From contig JAIOYK010000031.1 in NCBI GenBank assembly GCA_021741145.1, positions 1-63,735 on the forward strand: a stretch of 63,735 nt of DNA, read 5' to 3'. Both the position numbers and the translations under genes were made by a program. A model generated the notes under the pieces. The model saw nothing but the letters and a program-made list of their open reading frames with translations. It did no database searches and had not been told where the DNA came from. Below, in pieces: positions 8,813 through 18,783 of the stretch. Positions within the stretch are counted from its first letter, which is position 1. Each line of letters begins with the position of its first letter. The stretch comes from Rhodospirillum sp. (GTDB lineage: Bacteria; Pseudomonadota; Alphaproteobacteria; Rhodospirillales; Rhodospirillaceae).

Positions 8813-8998
8813 AAGAGTCCTCCCGACTGGTTTTTAATTGGTAAAAGGGGAATAGTATGATTGTTTCCGCCGAACAACGCATTTGATACGTCAGTGGCTG
8901 TGGCGGAATGCGCGTACCAATCCCCGGTCCCCGGTTTCCCAGGGGGAAGCGATTCCATGGCCCCTGGAGACCCTTTCCCTCGATACAGTGGCGCTCCC

Positions 8999-9901
8999 AT
9001 GAACCGCTTCAATTGGAACGACATCCGCTATTTCCTGGCCGTGGCGCAACAGGGCACCCTGACGGGCGCGGCGCGGGTCATGGGAACGGACCATGGCACG
9101 GTCAGCCGCCGGGTTCAGGCGCTGGAGAGCACCCTGGGGGCGCGCCTGTTCGAACGCACGCCCCAGGGCTATTTCCTCACCCCTCGGGGAGAGACCCTCC
9201 TGGCCCACGCCGAAAGCATGGAGGCCGAGGTCGTCGCCGCCTCCCAGGCGCTGGGGGAGACGGGCATCGGCCTCTCCGGTACCGTGCGCCTGACCTGCCT
9301 GGAGGGTTTGGGGAACCTGTTCCTGGCCCAGCGCATGGGCAAGTTCAGCCTGGAAAATCCCCGTCTCCGCCTGGAATTCGTCACCCTGCAGCAAATCACC
9401 GGCCTGTCCCTGCGCGAGGGGGATGTGGCCATATCCCTATCGGCGCCCAAACAGGGACAGTTCACCGCGGCCAAGCTGACCGACTACGCGCTCGGCCTTT
9501 ACGCGACGGAGGATTACCTGGCCCGGCACGGCACCCCCAAGACCCGGGAGGATCTGCGGGACCATTCCTTCATCGGCTATGTGGCCGACCTGATCTTCAC
9601 CCGGGAGCTGGATTACCTGGACGAGGTCCTGCCCGGCCTAAAGGCCCGCGTGCAAAGTTCCAGCCTGCTGGCCCAGCGGGAAATGACGGAGGCGAACCAC
9701 GGACTCTGCGTCCTGCCCCACTACATGACCTCGGACAGGCCGACCCTGGTACCGGTCCTGCCCAACCGGGTCGAGTTGGTGCGGAGCTACTGGCTGTTCT
9801 CCCGCGCCGACTTCGCCGAATCCCTGCGCGTAAAGGCCGTAACTCGCTTCGTGAAGCAGGAGATCGCCACCGCCCGGGACATTTTCCTGCCACGCCATTG
9901 A
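8999..9901 (+). CDS. LysR-family transcriptional regulator, divergent from mmsA
   Basis: I start at ATG 8999 (MNRFNWNDIRYFLAVAQQGT), where the LysR helix-turn-helix begins, giving 300 residues; the open frame upstream has no family match. The DNA-binding domain covers about residues 1-65 (LTGAARVMGTDHGTVSRRVQ) and the type-2 periplasmic-like effector domain the rest. It is read divergently from mmsA across a 186-base gap (8813-8998) that should contain both promoters and the LysR binding sites; LysR proteins normally control the divergent gene and themselves. The N-terminal start (NWNDIRYFL) is of the subgroup related to GcvA/DsdC-like regulators with a short recognition helix. The effector is unknown. 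Confidence 0.9.
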   Translation: MNRFNWNDIRYFLAVAQQGTLTGAARVMGTDHGTVSRRVQALESTLGARLFERTPQGYFLTPRGETLLAHAESMEAEVVAASQALGETGIGLSGTVRLTCLEGLGNLFLAQRMGKFSLENPRLRLEFVTLQQITGLSLREGDVAISLSAPKQGQFTAAKLTDYALGLYATEDYLARHGTPKTREDLRDHSFIGYVADLIFTRELDYLDEVLPGLKARVQSSSLLAQREMTEANHGLCVLPHYMTSDRPTLVPVLPNRVELVRSYWLFSRADFAESLRVKAVTRFVKQEIATARDIFLPRH

Positions 9902-10379
9902 AGCCAGATGCGAGGAAAGGGGCACGGCTTCCCGTCCCCATTCCGCACCAATCCATTGAGATCCATTGCTATCTGGAGTGGAACGGGAAAGGGAGAGGAA
10001 CTGGCTCTTCCCCCAGGAGCGCGGATTCTTTCCCGTCACATTTCTTCACTGACAACACTTAATGGTCGATCGTTCATCCCGACACTTTTCTTACATACAT
10101 TGTACATTTTAAGTTATAAATTCACATTGCGCACAACCCCCTATTGCCCGCCGAATCCGGGTCTTGATAATCTTGGTCAAGCAGCACATCGCGGGATGGA
10201 CCAGGACGAGACTTGACCGTCTCGGAGGCGCGATACGCGCCTCCGTCTCGGGCCACGGGCGCTTGGACTCCCTTGATGGCCGGTCCGGACAAGGACCGTC
10301 CAGATGTGATGTGGTCGCGCGCCGGGAAAAGTCGTCACCGTCTTTCCCTTTCGTTTGTCACCCCTGTCGGAGATCGCCC
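9902..10379. other. Intergenic leader of the Cache chemoreceptor gene
   Basis: This holds no gene that I can support. The middle (about 10075-10135) is very AT-rich for this genome and is the likely promoter region. A strong perfect hairpin is at 10224-10244, 136 bases before the chemoreceptor start, so a structured 5' leader is possible. No known riboswitch family was recognised. Confidence 0.5.
10224..10244 (+). repeat. Perfect hairpin in the leader of the chemoreceptor
   Basis: GGAGGCGCG (10224-10232) and CGCGCCTCC (10236-10244) pair perfectly over the three-base loop ATA. Flanking CGAGAC (10207-10212) and GTCTCG (10219-10224) can form a competing stem. It is not followed by T residues, so it is not a standard terminator. 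Confidence 0.5.
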
Positions 10380-12065
10380 ATGCTGAACGGTGTGAGTGTT
10401 GGACGTAAGCTCGCAATTCTTGTTGGTCTGGGATTGGCGTCCACGGTTTTAATTCTGGCAATCCTCCTGGTTTTTCTGCGGTACCAATTGCTGGAGGACA
10501 GGTTCGCCAAACTCCGATCCGTGGTCGAACTCGCCCATGGCTTGGCCCTATTCTACGAGGATCGCGCGACCAAGGGAGAGTTCACACGGGAAGCCGCCCA
10601 GGAGCGTTACAAGGAGGCCCTGAACACCCTTTGGTATGATGACCACCAAAGCTACATCACCACCGCGACCATGGAAGGTGTCCTCATGGCGAATCCGGCC
10701 AATCCCGCGCTGGTGGGCAAGAACCTGATGGGCCTGAAGGACACCAAGGGTCATTTGATCATCGCCGATCAGGTCAAACTCATGCGCGACCGGGAAGAAG
10801 CGACCTACGAGTTTTATTTTCCCAAACCGGGCGGGGAAGCCCCCCTGCGCAAGATCAACTATCTGAAACGCTTCTCCCCTTGGAACATGTTCATCGCCTC
10901 GAGTGTGTATATCGAGGATATCGACGCCCTGTTTTGGCGCGCGGCCCTCGGCATCATCGCCTTCGCCCTTGTGATCCAGGCCCTCGTCATGATCGTGGCC
11001 AGGGCGATCAGCCGAAACATTCGCCTTCCCTTGACCATTCTGGACAACCGCATGCGCCAGCTCGCGTCGGGCGACCTGTCCAGCCCCATCGACCTGCCCG
11101 ACCGCAAGGACGAAATCGGCCATATCGTCAATACCCTGCGCACCCTTCAGGAAGAATTGCGGTCCAGTGAGGCGCTCCGGCAGCAAACCGCGGAAGACCA
11201 ACGACGGCGCCTTGAGCGGGCCCACGACATCGAGCAACGGGTGGCCGCCTTCGAGGCCAAGATCGGCGAGGTCACCGGCCAGGTTGGCACGGCGGTCCGG
11301 GAATTGGAGAGCACCTCCCAGACCATGGCCAGCGGGTCGACCCAGACCTCCAGCCAATCCGAGGAGGCGTCCCTGTCGGCCAGCGCGACCATGGAAAGCA
11401 TCAACGCCGTCGCCGGCGCCGGGTCCGAACTCACCGCCTCCATCGCGGAAATCGGCGGCCATGTCCAACGCTCCAAGACCATGATCGAACAGGCGGTCCG
11501 GGAAACCACCAACAGTCACGAGCAGATCCAGGCCCTTGCCGTGGCGGCGGACCGGATCGGCGCCGTGGTCAAGCTGATCTCCGACATCGCCTCCCAGACC
11601 AATCTCCTGGCCCTGAACGCCACCATCGAGGCCGCCCGGGCCGGGGATGCCGGAAAGGGCTTTTCCGTCGTCGCCAACGAGGTCAAGACCCTGGCCAACC
11701 AGACTGGCAAGGCCACCGATGAAATCACCGCCCAGGTCCAGGCCATTCAGGAAGCGACCCGCACCACGGCCCAGTCCATCGAAGGCGTGGTGGGCACCAT
11801 GCACGACATCGACAGCCTCGGCCACGAAATCTCCGATTCCGTGAGCGGACAGCGGGAAGCAACCCAGGAAATCGCCCGGATGACCGAGGATGTCGCCCAT
11901 CGGACCTCGACCCTGTCCTCGGTCATCGGCGATGTCTCCCATACGGCGAAGGACCTGAAAGCGTCTTCCGACACCGTCCTGCACGCCGCGGCGAACCTGA
12001 GGGAAAGTAGCGACGTCCTCGGCACCGAGGTGCGCGGTTTCCTCAGTCATGTCCGGACCACCTGA
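10380..12065 (+). CDS. Methyl-accepting chemotaxis protein with periplasmic Cache domain
   Basis: The chosen ATG at 10380 gives 561 residues. Transmembrane helix 1 is around residues 10-33. The periplasmic part (about 34-185) has single-Cache features ([36 protein letters not shown]), as in receptors for small organic acids. TM2 is near 190-210, then comes HAMP ([20 protein letters not shown]), followed by the signalling hairpin whose tip reads [20 protein letters not shown]. No CheR-tethering pentapeptide is seen at the C terminus. It should sense a ligand and signal through CheW/CheA to the flagellar motor. A patatin-like gene starts 39 bases downstream on the same strand. Confidence 0.94.
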   Translation: MLNGVSVGRKLAILVGLGLASTVLILAILLVFLRYQLLEDRFAKLRSVVELAHGLALFYEDRATKGEFTREAAQERYKEALNTLWYDDHQSYITTATMEGVLMANPANPALVGKNLMGLKDTKGHLIIADQVKLMRDREEATYEFYFPKPGGEAPLRKINYLKRFSPWNMFIASSVYIEDIDALFWRAALGIIAFALVIQALVMIVARAISRNIRLPLTILDNRMRQLASGDLSSPIDLPDRKDEIGHIVNTLRTLQEELRSSEALRQQTAEDQRRRLERAHDIEQRVAAFEAKIGEVTGQVGTAVRELESTSQTMASGSTQTSSQSEEASLSASATMESINAVAGAGSELTASIAEIGGHVQRSKTMIEQAVRETTNSHEQIQALAVAADRIGAVVKLISDIASQTNLLALNATIEAARAGDAGKGFSVVANEVKTLANQTGKATDEITAQVQAIQEATRTTAQSIEGVVGTMHDIDSLGHEISDSVSGQREATQEIARMTEDVAHRTSTLSSVIGDVSHTAKDLKASSDTVLHAAANLRESSDVLGTEVRGFLSHVRTT

Positions 12066-12104
12066 TCAAGCGGACCACTCTCCCACCGGGAAGGAGGATA
12101 TCCC

Positions 12105-13406
12105 ATGGATGTCGATTTCGACCATACCACGTTCACCCCGCGGACCTACGAGTCCTGGAAGGACCGCGCCGACGCGGCCAGGGTCGCCTATGTTCCCTTC
12201 GGTGGCGGTCCTTACTACGGGTATGAAGTGGGTGTCATCGACGCCATGCATGAGCTGGGGATCGTCCCGGATGTCATGCTGCCTGGATGCGTCGGTAATT
12301 TCATCGGCCTCTTTTATCACATGGCGCTGGTGGAGGGCCTGCCCCCCACCACCTATATCGACCGCTTCTCCGAGGCGGGTCTGATGGCCGAAAAGGACTA
12401 TATGAAGGCCCCGATCCCGCCGCTCTTCCCCATGCGGGTCGCGGCGTGGATGCGCGGCTTCGCCAGCTACTACAGCAGCCCCGACGCCTATAAGGATCTC
12501 TTCGCGCCGGAACTGTTCCCGGACGTGGTCAAGGCGAGCCTGGACTATTGGGCGAACCCGACCGAACGCAACCTGGGGCTCTTGACACGCAATCTCTGCG
12601 TCTGGCACCCGTTGACCCGCCTTGGTCTCGGCGGATACTACTTCGCGCCCATCGGTCCCTTCGGTGAACTCTATGACCCCACCCAGCCCGAGGGATGGAT
12701 TCATCCGGTGATCAATTGGGCCAGCGTCTACGGCGAGGACGCCCCCATCTACATCATGAGTCTCCTGCAAATCGGCCAATCACAGGTCACCCAGGCGACC
12801 AATTGTATCGACCACCCCCTATTCGCGCCCTTGGACGGCAGACGCCTGGCGTCGGCCAGCAACCTGCCCTGGCTCATCGCCGAGACGGAAATCGATGGCA
12901 ACTGGTACCGGGAAAGCGCCGTCCGCGACGTCGCGACCCTGACCCCCTCGGCCCTGGATTGCCTGCCATCGCTGGAAGTGCTCATCTGCGTGCAGATCAT
13001 GGACAGCAACGACACGGCGACCTTGAGCATCCACAACGGAAACCACGACAACTACGCCCTCCAGGTCACCGAGATGATCGCCACCATCGGTGATGACGAT
13101 CTCCGACAGGGGCAAGCCTTGCTCGCCAACAGGGACAAGGATGTGGAGTGGATCATCATCGAGGCCCAATCGGACGCTCGGCCCCATTGGACACACGAGA
13201 ACGTGGCCCGATGCCGCCAACAGGGATATGAGATGGCCCTGCGTCAATTCCTGAACAGCGAAAAACTTCGTCCATTCATCAAGCAACGCCCCGCGAAGGT
13301 TGTTCCCCAGCCGTCCCGGCATCGGTCCCACGTCAGCCTTCTCCGTCAGGCGCGCGAGGACCGCATGATCGCGGCCAATACCAACAAGTCCAACGCCGCG
13401 GAATAG
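12105..13406 (+). CDS. Patatin-like protein with Cys at the nucleophile position
   Basis: The 433-residue product has the three patatin landmarks in order: a Gly-rich oxyanion loop (PFGGGPYYGYEVGVIDAM, residues 31-48), the nucleophile elbow, and a DG motif (EIDGNWYRE, D264). At the elbow the family has G-x-S-x-G; here the aligned stretch is LPGCVGNFIG, placing C62 where Ser normally is and replacing the first Gly by Pro60. The Ser-Asp dyad is therefore Cys-Asp, or the protein is a non-catalytic lipid binder. There is no signal peptide, so it is probably cytosolic or membrane-associated. It follows a chemoreceptor gene by 39 bases and ends before a strong hairpin terminator, so the two probably share a transcript. 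The C-terminal 90 residues are unassigned. Confidence 0.72.
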   Translation: MDVDFDHTTFTPRTYESWKDRADAARVAYVPFGGGPYYGYEVGVIDAMHELGIVPDVMLPGCVGNFIGLFYHMALVEGLPPTTYIDRFSEAGLMAEKDYMKAPIPPLFPMRVAAWMRGFASYYSSPDAYKDLFAPELFPDVVKASLDYWANPTERNLGLLTRNLCVWHPLTRLGLGGYYFAPIGPFGELYDPTQPEGWIHPVINWASVYGEDAPIYIMSLLQIGQSQVTQATNCIDHPLFAPLDGRRLASASNLPWLIAETEIDGNWYRESAVRDVATLTPSALDCLPSLEVLICVQIMDSNDTATLSIHNGNHDNYALQVTEMIATIGDDDLRQGQALLANRDKDVEWIIIEAQSDARPHWTHENVARCRQQGYEMALRQFLNSEKLRPFIKQRPAKVVPQPSRHRSHVSLLRQAREDRMIAANTNKSNAAE

Positions 13407-13437
13407 GACCCACCGCCATGCTCGGGTCTCCAACAAG

Positions 13438-13466
13438 AAAGCGGGCTCCGTCCGGAGCCCGCTTTC
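13438..13466 (+). terminator. Hairpin terminator, usable in both directions
   Basis: GCGGGCTCCG (13441-13450) pairs perfectly with CGGAGCCCGC (13453-13462) over the loop TC. The stem is extended by AAA/TTT at 13438-13440 and 13463-13465, and TTTCATT follows. It sits 32 bases after the patatin-like gene. Confidence 0.8.
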
Positions 13467-13512
13467 ATTATGCCGTCCCCCAAGACGGAGATACCGAAAT
13501 GGGCACGGATCA

Positions 13513-13560
13513 GATCAAACCGCCTTAAATCGGAATCGATTTAAGGCGGATAATTTGATC
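13513..13560. repeat. Intergenic palindrome A
   Basis: CCGCCTTAAATCG (13520-13532) is the exact complement of CGATTTAAGGCGG (13537-13549) around GAAT. An outer pair GATCAAA/TTTGATC (13513-13519 and 13554-13560) extends it. Being AT-rich and perfectly paired in a GC-rich genome, it looks like a dispersed repeat unit rather than a terminator. Confidence 0.75.
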
Positions 13561-13574
13561 TAGAATCACATGAT

Positions 13575-13625
13575 TAGAGCATCGCGTGGACCGGAAAACC
13601 GGTTTCCACTTTTCCGCTCGATGCT

Positions 13626-13628
<3 letters not shown>
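13575..13628. repeat. Intergenic palindrome B of alphaproteobacterial type, reaching into the pntB stop codon
   Basis: TAGAGCATCG (13575-13584) pairs with CGATGCTCTA (13619-13628). Inside, GTGGA/TCCAC and CCGG/CCGG continue the symmetry. The core (GTGGACCGGAAAACCGGTTT) resembles the intergenic palindromes with a CCGGTTTTC core that are widespread in alphaproteobacteria, especially rhizobia. The right arm contains the complement of the pntB stop codon (13626-13628), so the element has been fixed right at the gene end. Confidence 0.75.
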
Positions 13629-15020
<1,392 letters not shown>

Positions 15021-15033
15021 TGTCGCCCGCCCC

Positions 15034-15453
15034 TCACTTCTGCTTCTTTTTGAACATCGCGAGCATTCGTTGGGTCACGATGAACCCGCCGAAGATGTTC
15101 ACGCTCGCCAGAAGGATGGCGAAGAAGCCCAGCACCTTGGATCCGCTGAAATCCGCGGGGCCCGCGGCGATGAGCGCGCCAACGATGATCACCGAGGAAA
15201 TGGCGTTGGTGACGCCCATCAACGGGCTGTGCAGGGCCGGGGTCACCGACCAGACCACGTAAAAGCCCACGAAGCAGGCCAGGACGAAAATGGTCATCAG
15301 CCACCAGAACTCGCCCGGACCTTCGTGGGCGGCTGGCGCGACGCCCATCATGCCCGCGGCCTGATGGGCCATGATCTGGGCATTTTGGGACAGTTCATTG
15401 GCCTGTTCGGAGAGCAGCTTGAAGCCCTCGACGAGGATGTTCTTGTCTTCCAT
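15034..15453 (-). CDS. pntAB: NAD(P) transhydrogenase subunit alpha-2 (small membrane subunit)
   Basis: This 139-residue subunit has an amphipathic N terminus and three hydrophobic helices in the last 90 residues (WWLMTIFVLACFVGFYVVW, then TNAISSVIIVGALIAAG, then VLGFFAILLASVNIFGGFIV), ending in the lysine tail KKKQK. This matches the membrane-only alpha-2 subunit of the three-polypeptide transhydrogenases. It supplies three helices of the proton channel and bridges PntAA to PntB. The start is three bases after the pntAA stop, so translation is coupled. Confidence 0.95.
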   Translation of the reverse strand: MEDKNILVEGFKLLSEQANELSQNAQIMAHQAAGMMGVAPAAHEGPGEFWWLMTIFVLACFVGFYVVWSVTPALHSPLMGVTNAISSVIIVGALIAAGPADFSGSKVLGFFAILLASVNIFGGFIVTQRMLAMFKKKQK

Positions 15454-15456
15454 GGA

Positions 15457-16611
15457 TCAGGCTCCCTCCCCAAGCAGGCCCGGATGGACCACCACTCCGT
15501 CCTTGCACACGCAGGTGCCCGACACGGTTTGATCCTCGTAGTTCATGGACAAAGCCTTGGTTTCCTTGTCGACCTGCGGGGTGATGAAGTTCAACAGGTT
15601 CTTCGCGAACAGCGGGCTGGCGTCCGCGGCCACGCGCGAGGGCATGTTGGCATGGCCAACGATCTTCACCCCATGCTTGGTCACGATCTTGCCCAGCTTC
15701 GCCAGCGGGCAGTTGCCCCCCGCCTCGACCGCCAGATCGACGATGATGCTGCCCGGTTTCATCTGCTTGACCATGTCCTCGTCGATCAAGACCGGCGCGG
15801 GCTTGCCTGGGATCAGGGCGGTGGTGATGGCGATGTCGGTGCGCACCAGTTCCTTCAGCACGGCCTCGGCCTGCTTCTTGCGGAACTCCTCGCCCATCTC
15901 CTTGGCGTAGCCGCCGGAGGTCTCGGCGGTCTTCATCGCCTCGTCGTCGACGGAGATGAACTTGCCACCCAGGCTTTCCACCTGTTCCTTGGTGGCCGGA
16001 CGCACGTCGGTGGCCATCACCACCGCGCCCATGCGCTTGGCCGTCGCGATGGCCTGCAGGCCCGCGACACCGGCGCCGAACACCAGGATACGCGCCGGGG
16101 GAACGGTGCCCGCGGCGGTCATCATCATGGGGAAGGCCCGGCCGAATTCATAGGCGCCGTCGATGACGGCCCGGTATCCCGCCAGATTGGATTGACTGGA
16201 CAGAATGTCCATCGACTGGGCCCGGCTGATGCGCGGCATCAGTTCCATGGCGAAAGCGGTCACACCCTGGGTGGCCAGAGCCTCCACCAGGGGCTTGTTG
16301 GTCATGGCCGAGAGATGGCAGAGGAGAAGGCTCCCCTTGGGCAGCAGGGACACCTCGTCGGCGCCCTCCTCGGCGGTCATGGGACGCTGGATTTTCCAGA
16401 CCATGCCCGCGTCGGCGTAGGTTTCCTCCGCCGTGGCCGCGATAGTCGCGCCGGCATCGGTCAAGGCGGCATCGGTAAGGGCCGCCCCCGATCCCGCGCC
16501 TTTCTCGACGACGACCTGGAATCCCAGACCGACAAGCTTCTTGGCCACCTCGGGGGATATGGCGACGCGGTCCTCGCCGGACCGGCGCTCCTTAGGTATG
16601 GCGATTTTCAT
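15457..16611 (-). CDS. pntAA: NAD(P) transhydrogenase subunit alpha-1 (soluble NAD-binding domain I)
   Basis: I start at the ATG at 16611 (MKIAIPKERRSGEDRVAISP), the canonical N terminus; this gives 384 residues, the size of the soluble PntAA. The NAD-binding Rossmann fold is marked by ILVFGAGVAGLQAIATAKRMGA. The N-terminal half has the alanine-dehydrogenase/transhydrogenase block, and the RQD-type loop is seen in ISRAQSMDILSSQSNLAGY. It binds NADH on the cytosolic face and passes hydride to domain III. It is the first gene of the operon. A 12-base palindrome at 16629-16640 lies upstream of its start. Confidence 0.96.
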   Translation of the reverse strand: MKIAIPKERRSGEDRVAISPEVAKKLVGLGFQVVVEKGAGSGAALTDAALTDAGATIAATAEETYADAGMVWKIQRPMTAEEGADEVSLLPKGSLLLCHLSAMTNKPLVEALATQGVTAFAMELMPRISRAQSMDILSSQSNLAGYRAVIDGAYEFGRAFPMMMTAAGTVPPARILVFGAGVAGLQAIATAKRMGAVVMATDVRPATKEQVESLGGKFISVDDEAMKTAETSGGYAKEMGEEFRKKQAEAVLKELVRTDIAITTALIPGKPAPVLIDEDMVKQMKPGSIIVDLAVEAGGNCPLAKLGKIVTKHGVKIVGHANMPSRVAADASPLFAKNLLNFITPQVDKETKALSMNYEDQTVSGTCVCKDGVVVHPGLLGEGA

Positions 16612-16628
16612 TAAAGTCACCCGTTTCT

Positions 16629-16640
16629 TACATGCATGTA
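16629..16640. promoter_or_regulatory. Perfect 12-base palindrome upstream of pntAA
   Basis: TACATGCATGTA is fully symmetric and begins 18 bases before the pntAA start, in a locally AT-rich patch. It could be an operator for the transhydrogenase operon or for the divergent gene at 16799. A 12-base palindrome can also occur by chance. Confidence 0.3.
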
Positions 16641-16798
16641 GATAGGAGTTTGATTTTTTATTTTGGACCCAGGAAGGGAGAGGATGCCCCCTCCGGGCCA
16701 TTGTTACAAGGCCGGTGCCGCTATCACGCCATGATTTCGCCGAATTGACATGCGCTCTGGAGTCTGGCGGTAATGAGCGACTTCATGCGCGAGGCAAC

Positions 16799-17761
16799 AT
16801 GGCGCGACCAATCTCCATAAGGTCCAGATCGGCGGGCATCATCGCCTCCAGGTCCCCCGTTGCTCCGGCCAACCAACCCTCCCCCTCCGGTCCGATCCGG
16901 AAGTTGGTCGTGGGGGCTGTCCTTGCCTTGCGGGTCTTGGCCCCGCTGGTGGTTACCGGAGCCGCTCCGGCCCGGGCCGAGGAGACGGCCAAACCGAGAC
17001 AGGACCACTTCCACGACCTGTTCACCGTCCATCTGGGCGGCTTGCATGTGGCGGATTTCGCGGTCGATTTCACCGACCGCGGGCGCAGTTTCGACGCCAC
17101 GCTGGTCTTGGAAAGCCGGGGATTGCTGGAATCCTTTCGGGAGTTGCGGGCCCTGGCACAGGGGTCTGGACGCTTCACCGATGCCACGGCTCCCCTCAAG
17201 TCCCTCCAACCCGAAGGCTACCTTCGGGTCTATCGGGAAACGGACAAGGCCGGTGTGAAGGAGGTCCGCTACACCCTGGGCCGCCCACCAGAGGGCTACA
17301 ACAATGGCGAGGAAGACCCCCGAGTCCCCCCGGACCTGCGTTGGGGTGCCCTGGACCCCTTCGCCACCTTTGCCCTGGCCCGGCGGATCCTAAGGACGGC
17401 GAAACCCGGTGACCGGGTCGTTCTGCCCGTTTTCGACGGAAAACTCCGCTATGATTTCCAAGCGGACATGGGCGACACCCAAACGATTCTCGTCTCCGAC
17501 GTTCCGACACGGACCGTTCCCGTCACTCTTGAACCCATCCCCCTATCGGGTTTTTCCGAAAAGCATGCCCGATCCTGGCAAGGAAAGAGCATGGTTCTTC
17601 ATTTTTCGGCGGATGGGACGTTCACCCCTCTTAAATTCATTTTAAACAATGCGCTAGGGGGGTTCGTCATTACTCGGGTCGGTCCCTGCGAAGGGGCCGA
17701 GGCCCCCTGCCCTATCCCTTTACCCAAATATCTATCAGCGAACAATCAGACGGACAATTAA
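16799..17761 (+). CDS. Exported protein resembling the DUF3108 family
   Basis: From ATG 16799 (GAGG a few bases upstream) the product is 320 residues; the frame is open further upstream, so the start is uncertain. A hydrophobic signal segment (LVVGAVLALRVLAPLVVTGA) ending in ARAEE predicts export. The mature part is beta-rich: FTVHLGGLHVADFAVDFTDR, a Phe/Arg block, DPFATFALARRILRTAKPGD and LPVFDGKLRYDF. This pattern is that of DUF3108, a periplasmic or outer-membrane-linked beta-barrel-like domain of unknown function. It is divergent from the transhydrogenase operon. No partner genes are adjacent. Confidence 0.7.
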   Translation: MARPISIRSRSAGIIASRSPVAPANQPSPSGPIRKLVVGAVLALRVLAPLVVTGAAPARAEETAKPRQDHFHDLFTVHLGGLHVADFAVDFTDRGRSFDATLVLESRGLLESFRELRALAQGSGRFTDATAPLKSLQPEGYLRVYRETDKAGVKEVRYTLGRPPEGYNNGEEDPRVPPDLRWGALDPFATFALARRILRTAKPGDRVVLPVFDGKLRYDFQADMGDTQTILVSDVPTRTVPVTLEPIPLSGFSEKHARSWQGKSMVLHFSADGTFTPLKFILNNALGGFVITRVGPCEGAEAPCPIPLPKYLSANNQTDN

Positions 17762-17966
17762 CCGAGAATTAACCGATTAATCTTTTTATAGTTGATACAG
17801 ATGGTCACACCCGCGAAGGCACTCATAAGTTGCCGCGTCAAGAAAAAATGCCTTCCACCGCGAATATCGGCCCGACAGCAGATCCTTGGTCAAGTCCTTC
17901 GCGAAGCGAAATGACGACTAAGGCTTTTTTTCGCGCACCCCTTCATATTCATTAGGTGGCGGCTCC

Positions 17967-18401
17967 ATGTTGAATATCGTATGGTCCCAGGCGTTCCGGA
18001 TTGGAGTTCGTGGTATCGATGAGTCCCACGCGGACCATCTCGATTTCTTAAATCTGATAACAACTCTCATTCGTGCGAAGGAAGACACCTCGGTCATTCT
18101 GTCCCAGGTCGAACGTCTGTACCTGGACCTCGAATCCCATCACCAGGACGAGGACCGGCTGATGATCGATCTGGGGTATCCGGAACTGACGGCACATCAG
18201 GCGGTCCACACATTCCTTCTTGATGAACTGAAGGTTCTGGCCCGACATTTCGTCCAGGGCAACGACGCCAGCGCGATGCTGCGCGCGGCCTCGACCATGG
18301 GCCACCTTCTGCTGGATCACATCATCCGCCACGATCTGGCGATCCTGACCTTTATGCAGGGCCGAGGACTGACCGAGACACGCCTGAGCATGGTGGATTG
18401 A
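17967..18401 (+). CDS. Bacteriohemerythrin-like oxygen-binding protein
   Basis: This 144-residue single-domain protein carries the di-iron ligand set of hemerythrins: H21/H24 in IDESHADHL, H58 and E62 in HHQDED, H77 and H81 in HQAVH, and H118 with D123 in LDHIIRHD. The opening VWSQAFRIGVRGIDESH is the family consensus. It probably binds O2 reversibly in the cytoplasm, for delivery, storage or sensing; with several chemoreceptors nearby a link to aerotaxis is plausible but not shown. The upstream gap 17762-17966 is AT-rich and includes a CTTCGCGAAG palindrome (about 17898). Confidence 0.9.
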   Translation: MLNIVWSQAFRIGVRGIDESHADHLDFLNLITTLIRAKEDTSVILSQVERLYLDLESHHQDEDRLMIDLGYPELTAHQAVHTFLLDELKVLARHFVQGNDASAMLRAASTMGHLLLDHIIRHDLAILTFMQGRGLTETRLSMVD

Positions 18402-18783
18402 TTCCCCGCCCAAAGTGCATCGACCCAAGCGAAGACTTCAGCCGGAATTTGGAAAGTCAATGCATAAATAAAAGCCTTGTGCACCGGCCGCTGAATCTTT
18501 TGACAGCGTCGGTGCGTTAGACAGACGGCCAAATCGAAATGGACTTCGATCACGTGGGGCATTAGCATAGGCTCATGGAATGGGTGTCGCCCTGGACATG
18601 GCGTAATCGGCCAGAATATCGCGCCGCGGCTGAATCCGTCATCTCGGCTGATGCCCCGATGGGCCGCGCGGATCTTCCCTTGGTGGCCAATGAGGATTGC
18701 CAATAAGGATTGATTGAGAAACCACGCGGACGTGATATCTTCCGAATTCCTAGGTATTTCGTTCTCGATAGGGATCCGCTTCA
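18402..18783. other. Intergenic region upstream of the sodium channel
   Basis: No gene is recognised. An imperfect hairpin GCACCG...CGGTGC spans about 18481-18515 after the hemerythrin gene and may act as its terminator. The rest should contain the promoter of the channel-VOC gene pair. Confidence 0.45.

Noticed and set aside
7298-8860. Long open frame on the plus strand opposite mmsA
   Set aside because: It has the His/Gly/Asp-rich composition of an antisense shadow; the minus-strand gene is a clear MmsA.
10200-10379. Known riboswitch (cyclic di-GMP type) before the chemoreceptor
   Set aside because: I could not find the conserved GEMM boxes; only a hairpin is present.
10548-12050. 500-codon minus-strand frame opposite the Cache chemoreceptor
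   Set aside because: A shadow of a GC3-rich gene; the composition (repeated GLDLGGDF-like text) is not protein-like.
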